Under the pieces are notes generated by a model. That model was not told where the DNA came from, did not search any database, and worked only from the letters and a program-made list of their open reading frames with translations. Both the position numbers and the translations under genes were made by a program. A stretch of 7,059 nt of DNA from Acidobacteriota bacterium (GTDB lineage: Bacteria; Acidobacteriota; Terriglobia; Terriglobales; Acidobacteriaceae), in contig QHVR01000539.1 of the NCBI GenBank assembly GCA_003223595.1, positions 1 to 7,059 of the forward strand. Reading direction: 5' to 3'. Below, in pieces: positions 1 through 5,338 of the stretch. Numbering within the stretch: position 1 is the first letter of the stretch; every line of letters starts with the position of its first letter.

Positions 1-411
1 AACTTCATGGACCTGGATCCTGAGGTCAAGGACCCTTATGGAATGCCTGTCGCCCGCATGCACTTCGAATGGGATGAGAATGTATTGAAGATGTGGGAAC
101 ACTCCAAGGACGTTTGCCGCGAGGTGCTGCGCGCGGCTGGAGGGGAATTCGTCGGCTCCGCCGATGCTCCCGAAATTCCTGGCTGGAGCCTCCACGAAAC
201 TGGAACGTGCCGCATGGGAAATGATCCCAAGAAGTTCGTCACCAACCGCTTTGGCCAGACGCACGATGTGCCTAACCTGTATGTCTGCGATGCCAGCGTA
301 TTCTTGAACTGCACCGATAAGACCACCACCATCAGCATTCTCGCTTTTTCGCTTCGCACCTCAGAACATCTGATCGAGAACTTCCGGCGCGGCGAGCACA
401 AGGCACCGTGA
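1..411 (+). CDS. GMC-family FAD oxidoreductase, C-terminal end (5' partial)
   Basis: This is the C-terminal part (about 136 residues) of a glucose-methanol-choline oxidoreductase. The frame is open to the left edge, so the true start lies upstream; family members are usually 500-570 residues. Counting from the Met codon at base 7, the GMC_oxred_C signature is clear: W60-S-L-H63-E-T-G-T-C-R-M-G71, with H63 at the place of the conserved active-site histidine, then VPNLYVCDASVF and the FAD-side helix ISILAFSLRTSEHLIE. These proteins oxidise alcohols, sugars or polyols using FAD; the substrate cannot be told from this piece. Oddity: where many relatives read DKNPTxTI, this one reads DKTTTISI, so the second catalytic residue (usually Asn or His) appears to be Thr106. 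The TGA stop is 70 bases before the next gene. Confidence 0.85.
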   Translation, partial: NFMDLDPEVKDPYGMPVARMHFEWDENVLKMWEHSKDVCREVLRAAGGEFVGSADAPEIPGWSLHETGTCRMGNDPKKFVTNRFGQTHDVPNLYVCDASVFLNCTDKTTTISILAFSLRTSEHLIENFRRGEHKAP

Positions 412-471
412 GTGCTGGCGGGGAAGGCGCGGTCGGTGGTACTCTCCGGACGAATTTAAAATTCCACTTTC

Positions 472-478
472 GAGGAAG
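472..478 (+). promoter_or_regulatory. Shine-Dalgarno for the RidA-like gene
   Basis: GAGGAAG lies a few bases upstream of the ATG at 482. It is the clearest ribosome binding site in the window and fixes this start. An AT-rich TAAAAT at 457-462 resembles a -10 box, but no convincing -35 box is visible at the right distance, so no promoter is called. Confidence 0.7.
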
Positions 479-481
479 ATC

Positions 482-928
482 ATGAAATTACGCCAACTCG
501 CCGTTGCTCTCGTGCTGCTGATCTCTTGTGCTGTTGCCGGTGCCGCCGACCGGAAATACATTGTCAAACCGCGGCCGGCGGACACCAAGGCTCTGCCTTT
601 TAGCGATGGCGTTCTGGTCGGCAACACGCTCTACATTGCCGGGCACATCGGGCTCGATCCCAAGACGGGGCAGGCACCGGCTGATGCGGAGCAGGAAGCA
701 AAGCTCGTGATGGAGGGCGTTAAGGCCACCGTCGAGCAAGCCGGATTGACTATGGACGACATCGTCTCGGTACAAGTATTCTGCGCCGATCTGAAGTACT
801 ACGAGACGTTCAACAACGTTTATAAGACCTACTTTCACGAGAATTATCCGGCGCGCGCCTTTGTCGGGGCCGGCAGTCTGCTCCGCAATGCCAAATATGA
901 AGTGCTGGGCATTGCCGTTAAGAAATAG
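482..928 (+). CDS. Exported RidA/YjgF-family protein
   Basis: A 148-residue protein with an N-terminal export signal followed by one RidA (YjgF/YER057c/UK114) domain at about 25-148. RidA enzymes form trimers and hydrolyse reactive enamines/imines such as 2-aminoacrylate; E. coli RidA is cytoplasmic and about 128 residues. The signal is K2-x-R4, a hydrophobic run 6-15, then either a lipobox-like L13-I-S-C16 (lipoprotein) or an A-G-A signal peptidase I site near 19-21. By hand alignment to E. coli RidA, Arg105 is kept as R125 (in PAR) and Glu120 as E140 (in KYEVLGIA). Tyr17 becomes F40 and Ser30 becomes A53, so deaminase activity is not assured. It sits behind a GMC oxidoreductase but has its own RBS and a 70-base gap, so shared function is only a guess. 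Family assignment is secure; location and substrate are inferred. Confidence 0.88.
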   Translation: MKLRQLAVALVLLISCAVAGAADRKYIVKPRPADTKALPFSDGVLVGNTLYIAGHIGLDPKTGQAPADAEQEAKLVMEGVKATVEQAGLTMDDIVSVQVFCADLKYYETFNNVYKTYFHENYPARAFVGAGSLLRNAKYEVLGIAVKK

Positions 929-931
929 CAC

Positions 932-949
932 CGCGGAAATAGCTCCGCG
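932..949 (+). terminator. Possible weak terminator hairpin after the RidA-like gene
   Basis: CGCGGA (932-937) pairs perfectly with TCCGCG (944-949) across a 6-base loop, starting 4 bases after the stop codon. The stem is GC-rich but no T-tract follows (AGAGAGGCG), so a classical intrinsic terminator is not supported. It may only pause transcription or protect the 3' end. Confidence 0.3.
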
Positions 950-975
950 AGAGAGGCGTTGCACGCAAGCTGTCT

Positions 976-1044
976 ATGAAACGCAATCCGCATCTCCTTC
1001 GTATTTTGTTCGCCATCGTATTCTGGTTTGTGGTAAATCTATAG
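976..1044 (+). CDS. Putative 22-residue hydrophobic mini-protein or leader peptide
   Basis: A short frame starts at ATG 976 and ends with TAG at 1042-1044. It encodes a basic N-terminus (MKRNPH) followed by a strongly hydrophobic run (LLRILFAIVFWFVVNL), the shape of a single-pass membrane peptide or leader. It lies in the 119-base gap before the glycosylase and in the same frame; only TAG-GGC separates it from the glycosylase ATG. No good Shine-Dalgarno precedes it (GAGAGG at 951-956 is too far), so it could be a chance ORF. No family recognised. Confidence 0.2.
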   Translation: MKRNPHLLRILFAIVFWFVVNL

Positions 1045-1047
1045 GGC

Positions 1048-1647
1048 ATGCGGAAGGCGATCAATCATTTGAAGGAGTGCGATCCGGTGCTTCGGGCGAT
1101 CATCGAGCGAGTGGGCCCGTTCCGGATGGAGTACGGCGAACCGCAATTCTGCAGCGTGGCGGAAGCCATCGTGTATCAGCAGTTGAACGGCAAAGCGGCG
1201 CAAACGATCTTCAAGCGCTTTGCCTCGCTGGCCGGAGAGCCGCTCACACCGGAAGGCATCCTCAGACTGTCGGATGAACAGCTCCGCCAGGTGGGGTTAT
1301 CAAAGCAGAAATCGGCTTACCTGAAGGACCTCGCGCAAAAGACGGCCGCGGGAGTTCTCGACTTTGCAAAGCTTCCCGAGTTGCCGGACGAGGAAGTGAT
1401 CGAACACCTGACCCAGGTCAAAGGCATTGGGGTGTGGACCGCGCATATGTTCCTGATCTTCTCTCTGCGCCGACTGAATGTTCTACCCACAGGCGATTAT
1501 GGCGTGCAAATGGCGCTGAAGAGGCATTACCGAAAGCGGAAGCTGCCGAAACCCAAGGACATGGAAAAGATCGCACGCGCCTGGGAACCATATCGCAGCG
1601 TGGCCTGTTGGTATATGTGGCGCAGCCTGGATATCAAGACACTTTAG
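1048..1647 (+). CDS. AlkA-type DNA-3-methyladenine glycosylase (HhH-GPD superfamily)
   Basis: A 199-residue DNA glycosylase of the helix-hairpin-helix GPD superfamily, expected to excise alkylated bases such as 3-methyladenine as the first step of base excision repair. Visible marks: the family segment around F34-CSVAEAIVYQQLNGKAA-51, the helix-hairpin-helix L121-TQVKGIGVWTA-132, the catalytic Asp as D150 in LPTGDYGVQ, and the C-terminal W179-EPYRSVACWYMWR-192 pattern typical of bacterial AlkA/Mag proteins. It lacks the extra N-terminal domain of E. coli AlkA (282 residues), as many short bacterial homologues do. The start is the first ATG after an in-frame TAG at 1042-1044, so it cannot extend further; the Shine-Dalgarno is poor. 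Its neighbours give no functional link, and it looks like a stand-alone gene. The exact lesion range cannot be read from sequence. Confidence 0.87.
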   Translation: MRKAINHLKECDPVLRAIIERVGPFRMEYGEPQFCSVAEAIVYQQLNGKAAQTIFKRFASLAGEPLTPEGILRLSDEQLRQVGLSKQKSAYLKDLAQKTAAGVLDFAKLPELPDEEVIEHLTQVKGIGVWTAHMFLIFSLRRLNVLPTGDYGVQMALKRHYRKRKLPKPKDMEKIARAWEPYRSVACWYMWRSLDIKTL

Positions 1648-1659
1648 CGTCAGAGCAGG

Positions 1660-1677
1660 CACAGGCCATCCCCTGTG
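1660..1677 (+). terminator. Possible weak terminator hairpin after the glycosylase gene
   Basis: CACAGG (1660-1665) pairs with CCTGTG (1672-1677) over a CCATCC loop, 12 bases after the glycosylase stop. No T-tract follows directly (ATCCAGTATCC), so this is at best a weak boundary between the glycosylase and the acyl-CoA block. Confidence 0.25.
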
Positions 1678-1711
1678 ATCCAGTATCCGCTCTGTGTTTA
1701 AATGGTGTTGC

Positions 1712-2131
1712 ATGGCTGAGCAAAAGATCCGCGTGCTGGTGGCCAAACCCGGTCTGGACGGGCACGATCGCGGCGCCAAGGTCATTGCACGCGCCCTCCG
1801 CGATGCGGGAATGGAAGTCATCTACACCGGCCTGCGCCAGACTCCGGAGATGATCGTAACTGCATCGCTGCAGGAAGACGTTCAGGTGATCGGGCTTTCC
1901 ATTCTTTCGGGAGCGCATAATGCCATTGTGCCGCGGGTCATGGACCTGCTCCGGCAAAACAAAATGGAAGATGTGCTCGTGCTGGTGGGAGGCATCATCC
2001 CTGACCAGGACATCGACGGACTGAAGAAGGCAGGAGTGGCCGCAATTTTCCAGCCCGGCACCGCGATGGACGAGATCGTGCAATTCATCCGCACGCACGT
2101 AAAGGGTCCCGGCGTGCCCGCGGCGGGATAA
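1712..2131 (+). CDS. Methylmalonyl-CoA mutase small subunit / C-terminal B12-binding domain
   Basis: A 139-residue stand-alone cobalamin-binding domain. Methylmalonyl-CoA mutase interconverts (R)-methylmalonyl-CoA and succinyl-CoA, feeding propionyl-CoA from valine, isoleucine and odd-chain fat into the TCA cycle. The B12 'base-off/His-on' signature is complete: K12-PGLDGHDRG-21 with H18 as the lower axial cobalt ligand, then LSILSG (the SxL element) and VLVGGIIPDQD (the GG element). Length and sequence match the separate small subunit of split mutases rather than a full-length enzyme (over 700 residues); the large catalytic subunit is not in this window. A GTG at 1694 would add six residues (MFKWCC), but ATG 1712 gives the family-typical start MAEQKIRVLVAKPG. 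The TAA stop shares its last base with the next ATG (TAATG), implying translational coupling. A role with a related B12-dependent acyl-CoA mutase (isobutyryl- or ethylmalonyl-CoA) is possible. Confidence 0.9.
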   Translation: MAEQKIRVLVAKPGLDGHDRGAKVIARALRDAGMEVIYTGLRQTPEMIVTASLQEDVQVIGLSILSGAHNAIVPRVMDLLRQNKMEDVLVLVGGIIPDQDIDGLKKAGVAAIFQPGTAMDEIVQFIRTHVKGPGVPAAG

Positions 2132-2862
2132 TGTCTCTGATCGACGCTTCGCGCGTCAGAAAAATTCTCTCCTCGACCGTTGGCCCTGTTCCCTGGTATT
2201 GGGAAACCTTTCCATCTGTTCATTCGCAGTCGGGGCAGAAGTTCATCTGGCAACATCACGGAACCGAGGGACCCGTCGCGCACCTGGTTACGCTGGGTTT
2301 GGAGCAAGAGCCCGATAAAATTCGCCTTGCCCTGAATACTTACTGCCGGCCCTTTTCACTTTCTCCCAATGCCCTCGGCATCTGGTGCCCCGAAGGCAGA
2401 AGCATTCGGCTGGCCTGTTTCGATCCCGATCAACTGAAAAGTTTTGATGTCGCGGAAGTTGCGGGATGGTTTAAGCAATCCTCCGATCGTATCTACGCGG
2501 CCACGGCTCCGATCGCGGACTTCGAAACCCCTCTCGCATTAGGACCGGGCACCCACAAAATAGCGGTGCCCGCGGAGTTGGCGGGAGTGGACGAGTTGAT
2601 CGTCCCCACCAGCTACAAGGCAATGTCCAACGATGAGCCGGCGTTTGCGTTATTCATCTTCTATTTGCATGCAGGTCTCGTCGAAGTGCTTCCGCAGAAA
2701 TGGTTCACTGCGGCGCAGTATCGCGTCGGGCAGCAGTGGATCACGCGCGCGGCCCGCGATCCCGAGTCGCAGCGCATCGTGGGCGAGTGCTTCGGAGCGG
2801 GAACTTTTCTGCTGGAGGAAGATGGCTGCCGGCTCGCCGAATGGATCGAGCGCTCCACCTAG
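2131..2862 (+). CDS. Hypothetical protein coupled to the mutase small subunit
   Basis: A 243-residue protein I do not recognise. Its ATG overlaps the upstream stop codon by one base (TAATG), so it is probably translated together with the B12-binding subunit. It has no signal peptide or convincing membrane segment and looks soluble and cytoplasmic. The N-terminal third is aromatic-rich (PVPWYWETFPS, then KFIWQHH near 38-44). The middle holds alternating hydrophobic stretches suggesting beta structure. The C-terminal part is rich in aromatic and charged residues, with W191-FTAAQYRVGQQWITRAARD, SQRIVGECFGAGTFLLEE and AEWIE. Cysteines are scattered (C72, C86, C95, C220, C233) with no CxxC metal motif. 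The following crotonase-like gene begins 21 bases later. The position suggests a role in, or regulation of, acyl-CoA metabolism, but no activity can be assigned. Confidence 0.8.
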   Translation: MSLIDASRVRKILSSTVGPVPWYWETFPSVHSQSGQKFIWQHHGTEGPVAHLVTLGLEQEPDKIRLALNTYCRPFSLSPNALGIWCPEGRSIRLACFDPDQLKSFDVAEVAGWFKQSSDRIYAATAPIADFETPLALGPGTHKIAVPAELAGVDELIVPTSYKAMSNDEPAFALFIFYLHAGLVEVLPQKWFTAAQYRVGQQWITRAARDPESQRIVGECFGAGTFLLEEDGCRLAEWIERST

Positions 2863-2883
2863 ATCTGAGCGGGAAATTTGTTC

Positions 2884-3468
2884 ATGTCTGCGACCTGTTT
2901 CGAACTGGAAGAGATTCAGGGAATCCGGCTGCTTCGCCTGATTTCGGCCGATGACACGAACCGGCTCACGCGCGAGGTTGTACTTGCCCTCACCCGGGCG
3001 ATTTCAGAATTAGCGACTGCGGCCGCGCCATTAGTGATTGCCGGCAACCAACGCTTCTTTTCCGCCGGAGCGGACCTGCGGGAGATCGCGGCTCTTGATG
3101 CCACGTCCGCGTATGAGTTCTCGAAAATGGGTCAGGCCCTAATGAGGCACATCGACAACTTCCCTGCTCCGATCTATGCGGCAATTTCGGGCTACTGCAT
3201 GGGTGGTGGACTCGATTTGGCACTGGCTTGCCATCATCGGATCGCTTCCCCGCATGCCATTTTCGGGCATCGGGGCGCAGCGCTGGGACTTATTACAGGC
3301 TGGGGAGGAACACAACGTTTGCCTCGCCTGATTGGAAGAGCGGCAGCACTGCAGATATTTGTCGCCGCCGAAAAACTCAGCGCCGGCGATGCGCTGCGTT
3401 TAGGACTGGTGGACATAATCGCGGACGATCCCGTTGCTGAAACGATTCGGCGAATTCAGGCATCCTAA
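2884..3468 (+). CDS. Short crotonase-superfamily (enoyl-CoA hydratase/isomerase-like) protein
   Basis: A 194-residue crotonase-fold protein, shorter than the usual 255-265; it stops where the C-terminal helical region of enoyl-CoA hydratases would begin. Fold marks are clear: oxyanion-hole segment F58-FSAGADLRE, the second oxyanion element with YCMGGGLDLALACHHRIA (104-121), and GLITGWGGTQRLPRLIGRAAALQ. Against rat mitochondrial hydratase, Glu144 aligns with D111 (GGGLD) and Glu164 with G131 (FGHRG in place of FGQPE). Standard water addition is therefore doubtful, and an isomerase, a thioesterase-like activity or a non-catalytic partner is possible. TTG at 2878 would add two residues; ATG 2884 is preferred. 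It begins 21 bases after the hypothetical gene and is followed, in the same frame and with no further stop, by the carboxyltransferase. No downstream frame within the 72-base gap restores a longer C-terminus, so this looks like a natural short form rather than a frameshift. Confidence 0.82.
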   Translation: MSATCFELEEIQGIRLLRLISADDTNRLTREVVLALTRAISELATAAAPLVIAGNQRFFSAGADLREIAALDATSAYEFSKMGQALMRHIDNFPAPIYAAISGYCMGGGLDLALACHHRIASPHAIFGHRGAALGLITGWGGTQRLPRLIGRAAALQIFVAAEKLSAGDALRLGLVDIIADDPVAETIRRIQAS

Positions 3469-3492
3469 TCTTCGCCAGCGGTGCAGCCTGCA

Positions 3493-3520
3493 TTGCGCCT
3501 TTCAGCCCCGCTGGTATACC
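3493..3520 (+). promoter_or_regulatory. Possible sigma-70-like promoter before the carboxyltransferase
   Basis: TTGCGC (3493-3498) and TATACC (3515-3520) are 16 bases apart and partly match the -35 and -10 consensus. If used, transcription would begin a few bases before ATG 3541, which would favour that start over GTG 3481. The match is weak, and chance occurrence is likely. Confidence 0.2.
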
Positions 3521-3540
3521 GTAAAAAGTTCGTCTTCTCT

Positions 3541-5241
3541 ATGCCTGATCGCAACGAATCGCTGACCGTGAACTCCGGAAATGTGCTAAGCACGAAGGTC
3601 GATCCCACCTCGGCGCGCTTCGAGGCCAACATGCGGTTCCTCGCGGACTTGATGGCGCAAGTGCGGAATGAAGGCGAATTGATCTGCGAAGGCGGTGGCG
3701 CCAAGGCGATCGAGAGCCAGCATCGCAAGGGCCGGTTGACCGCGCGCGAACGCATCGCATTACTCGCGGATCCCGGGACATTTTTCGAGCTAGGCCTCTA
3801 CGCCGCGCACGGAATGTATGAGGAATGGGGTGGCGCCCCGGCGGCGGGCGTGATCACCGGCATGGCACGCATCCATACGCGTATGGTGATGATCATCGCT
3901 AACGATGCCACGGTCAAAGCCGGCGCGTTCTTCCCCATGACATCGAAGAAGGTGATACGCGCACAGAATATTGCGATTGAGAATCGCATGCCCACGATTT
4001 ACCTGGTGGATTCGGCCGGAGTATTCCTGCCGTTGCAGGAAGATGTTTTTCCCGATACCGACGATTTTGGACGCGTATTTCGCAACAATGCTGTGATGTC
4101 GGCCATGGGCATCCCGCAGATCGCTGCCATCATGGGCATGTGCGTTGCTGGCGGCGGTTATCTGCCCGTCATGTGCGACCACGTATTGATGACCGACGGC
4201 AGCGGGTTGTTCCTCGCGGGTCCGGCACTGGTGCAAGCCGCCATCGGACAGAAGGTCTCGGCGGAGGAACTGGGCGGAGCGGCTATGCATTCCGCCATTA
4301 GCGGCACGGTAGATTTCCGTGAGCCCAACGATGAAGCCTGTATCGGTCGTATTCGCTCCATCGTCGAGAAGTGGGGATACCGGCGCCTGTCTCCCTGGGA
4401 TCGCAAGAAACCGGTTGAGCCGGAACGTCCGGCGGAGGAAATCTACGGCATCTACGATCCCTCTCCGGGGCGTCCTTATGACATGAAAGAGATTCTGGCG
4501 CGCGTTTTAGACGGCAGCCGCTTCGACGAGTACAAGCCCGAATACGGAAAGACGGTGCTCTGCGGTTACGGACGCATCGGCGGATTTGCGGTAGGTATTG
4601 TGGCCAATCAGAAGTTGCACGCGCAGCAGACCGATCACGAGGGACACAAGCGGGTGGAATTTGGTGGCGTGATCTACACCGAGTCCGCCGAAAAGGCCGC
4701 GCGCTTCATCATGGATTGCAACCAGAACCTGATCCCGCTGATCTTTTTTCATGATGTCAACGGATTCATGGTGGGGCGCGATGCCGAATGGAGCGGCATT
4801 ATCAAGGCGGGCGCGAAGATGGTCAATGCCGTCTCGAATTCCGTCGTGCCGAAGATCACGGTCATTGTCGGCGGATCTTTCGGCGCGGGGCATTACGCCA
4901 TGTGCGGCAAGGCTTACGACCCGCGATTTGTATTCGCGTGGCCGACTGCGCGTTACGCTGTCATGAGCGGTGATGCGGCAGCCGGAACCCTGGTCGAGAT
5001 CAAGGTGAAGCAACTGGAGCGCGGCGGGAAAAAACTAAGCGACGAAGACAAGAAAGAACTCTACGAATCGGTGAAGCGTACTTACGACGAGCAGACCGAT
5101 CCCCGCTATGGCGCGGCCCGCTTGTGGGTCGATAAGATCATCGATCCAATGGAAACCCGCAAGGCGATTACGCAGGCGTTGGAAGCGGCGGCGCTGAATC
5201 CCGACGTGCCGGAGTTCAAGGTCGGAGTGCTGCAGACCTGA
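3541..5241 (+). CDS. mccB: Acyl-CoA carboxylase carboxyltransferase (beta) subunit, methylcrotonyl-CoA carboxylase type
   Basis: A 566-residue biotin-dependent carboxyltransferase. The beta subunit moves CO2 from carboxybiotin to an acyl-CoA; in leucine breakdown MccB makes 3-methylglutaconyl-CoA from 3-methylcrotonyl-CoA. Both halves of the fold are present. The N-half has KGRLTARERI (63-72), NDATVKAGAFFPMT, LVDSAGVFLPLQEDVFPDTDDFGR and the oxyanion stretch CVAGGGYLP (201-209). The C-half has VLDGSRFDEYKPEYG, FGGVIYTESAEKAARFI, FHDVNGFMVGRDAE and GGSFGAGHYAMCGKAYDPR (444-462). The tail with ARLWVDKIIDP is MccB-like. It is slightly longer than typical MccB (about 535), with a longer N-terminus and a HAQQTDHEGHKR insert at 360-371. 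GTG 3481 would add 20 residues without homology appeal; neither start has a clear Shine-Dalgarno. The lyase and LiuC-like hydratase downstream support methylcrotonyl-CoA, but propionyl- or geranyl-CoA cannot be excluded. The biotin carboxylase/carrier partner is not in the window. Confidence 0.85.
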   Translation: MPDRNESLTVNSGNVLSTKVDPTSARFEANMRFLADLMAQVRNEGELICEGGGAKAIESQHRKGRLTARERIALLADPGTFFELGLYAAHGMYEEWGGAPAAGVITGMARIHTRMVMIIANDATVKAGAFFPMTSKKVIRAQNIAIENRMPTIYLVDSAGVFLPLQEDVFPDTDDFGRVFRNNAVMSAMGIPQIAAIMGMCVAGGGYLPVMCDHVLMTDGSGLFLAGPALVQAAIGQKVSAEELGGAAMHSAISGTVDFREPNDEACIGRIRSIVEKWGYRRLSPWDRKKPVEPERPAEEIYGIYDPSPGRPYDMKEILARVLDGSRFDEYKPEYGKTVLCGYGRIGGFAVGIVANQKLHAQQTDHEGHKRVEFGGVIYTESAEKAARFIMDCNQNLIPLIFFHDVNGFMVGRDAEWSGIIKAGAKMVNAVSNSVVPKITVIVGGSFGAGHYAMCGKAYDPRFVFAWPTARYAVMSGDAAAGTLVEIKVKQLERGGKKLSDEDKKELYESVKRTYDEQTDPRYGAARLWVDKIIDPMETRKAITQALEAAALNPDVPEFKVGVLQT

Positions 5242-5250
5242 TAAGTTCTT

Positions 5251-5328
5251 CGCCACAGATTTACGCGGATTGCCGCCGATCAACCCTTTTGTTTCTGAAT
5301 TATCTGTGCAATCTGTGAAATCCGTGGC
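5251..5328. repeat. Intergenic imperfect palindrome of CACAGAT/ATCTGTG units
   Basis: This element fills most of the 97-base gap between the carboxyltransferase and lyase genes. The left arm (5252-5272, GCCACAGATTT then ACGCGGATTG) is an imperfect inverted copy of the right arm (5309-5328, CAATCTGTGAAATCCGTGGC). The right arm extends leftward as three abutting 9-base units: ATCTGTGCA (5302-5310), ATCTGTGAA (5311-5319) and ATCCGTGGC (5320-5328). The left arm shows GAT/GGAT/CGAT at 10-base steps. The minus strand of the right side reads TDFTDCTDN, a peptide often seen in spurious ORFs called over such repeats. The arms enclose an AT-rich centre (AACCCTTTTGTTTCTGAATT). No T-tract follows, so it is not a standard terminator. 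The dispersed nature is recalled from general experience with such sequences and cannot be shown with a single copy. Confidence 0.6.
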
Positions 5329-5338
5329 CAGGTTTCCT

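Noticed and set aside
488..964. 158-residue frame on the minus strand opposite the RidA-like gene
   Set aside because: It lies entirely over a well-supported family gene, shows no recognisable motif and is a GC-driven antisense shadow.
861..1277. 138-residue + strand frame overlapping the RidA and glycosylase genes
   Set aside because: It overlaps two genes with recognisable domains in other frames and has no motif of its own.
3481..3540. GTG start giving a 20-residue longer carboxyltransferase
   Set aside because: No Shine-Dalgarno, no match to the family's usual N-terminus, and ATG 3541 already gives a protein longer than typical.
3790..5013. Two minus-strand frames (166 and 168 residues) opposite the carboxyltransferase
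   Set aside because: The + strand carries clear carboxyltransferase motifs throughout; the antisense products have low-complexity, motif-free composition.
5270..5338. Longer N-terminus for the HMG-CoA lyase from an upstream ATG
   Set aside because: The extra 23 residues would be encoded by the palindromic repeat, and the family's N-terminus begins just after ATG 5339.
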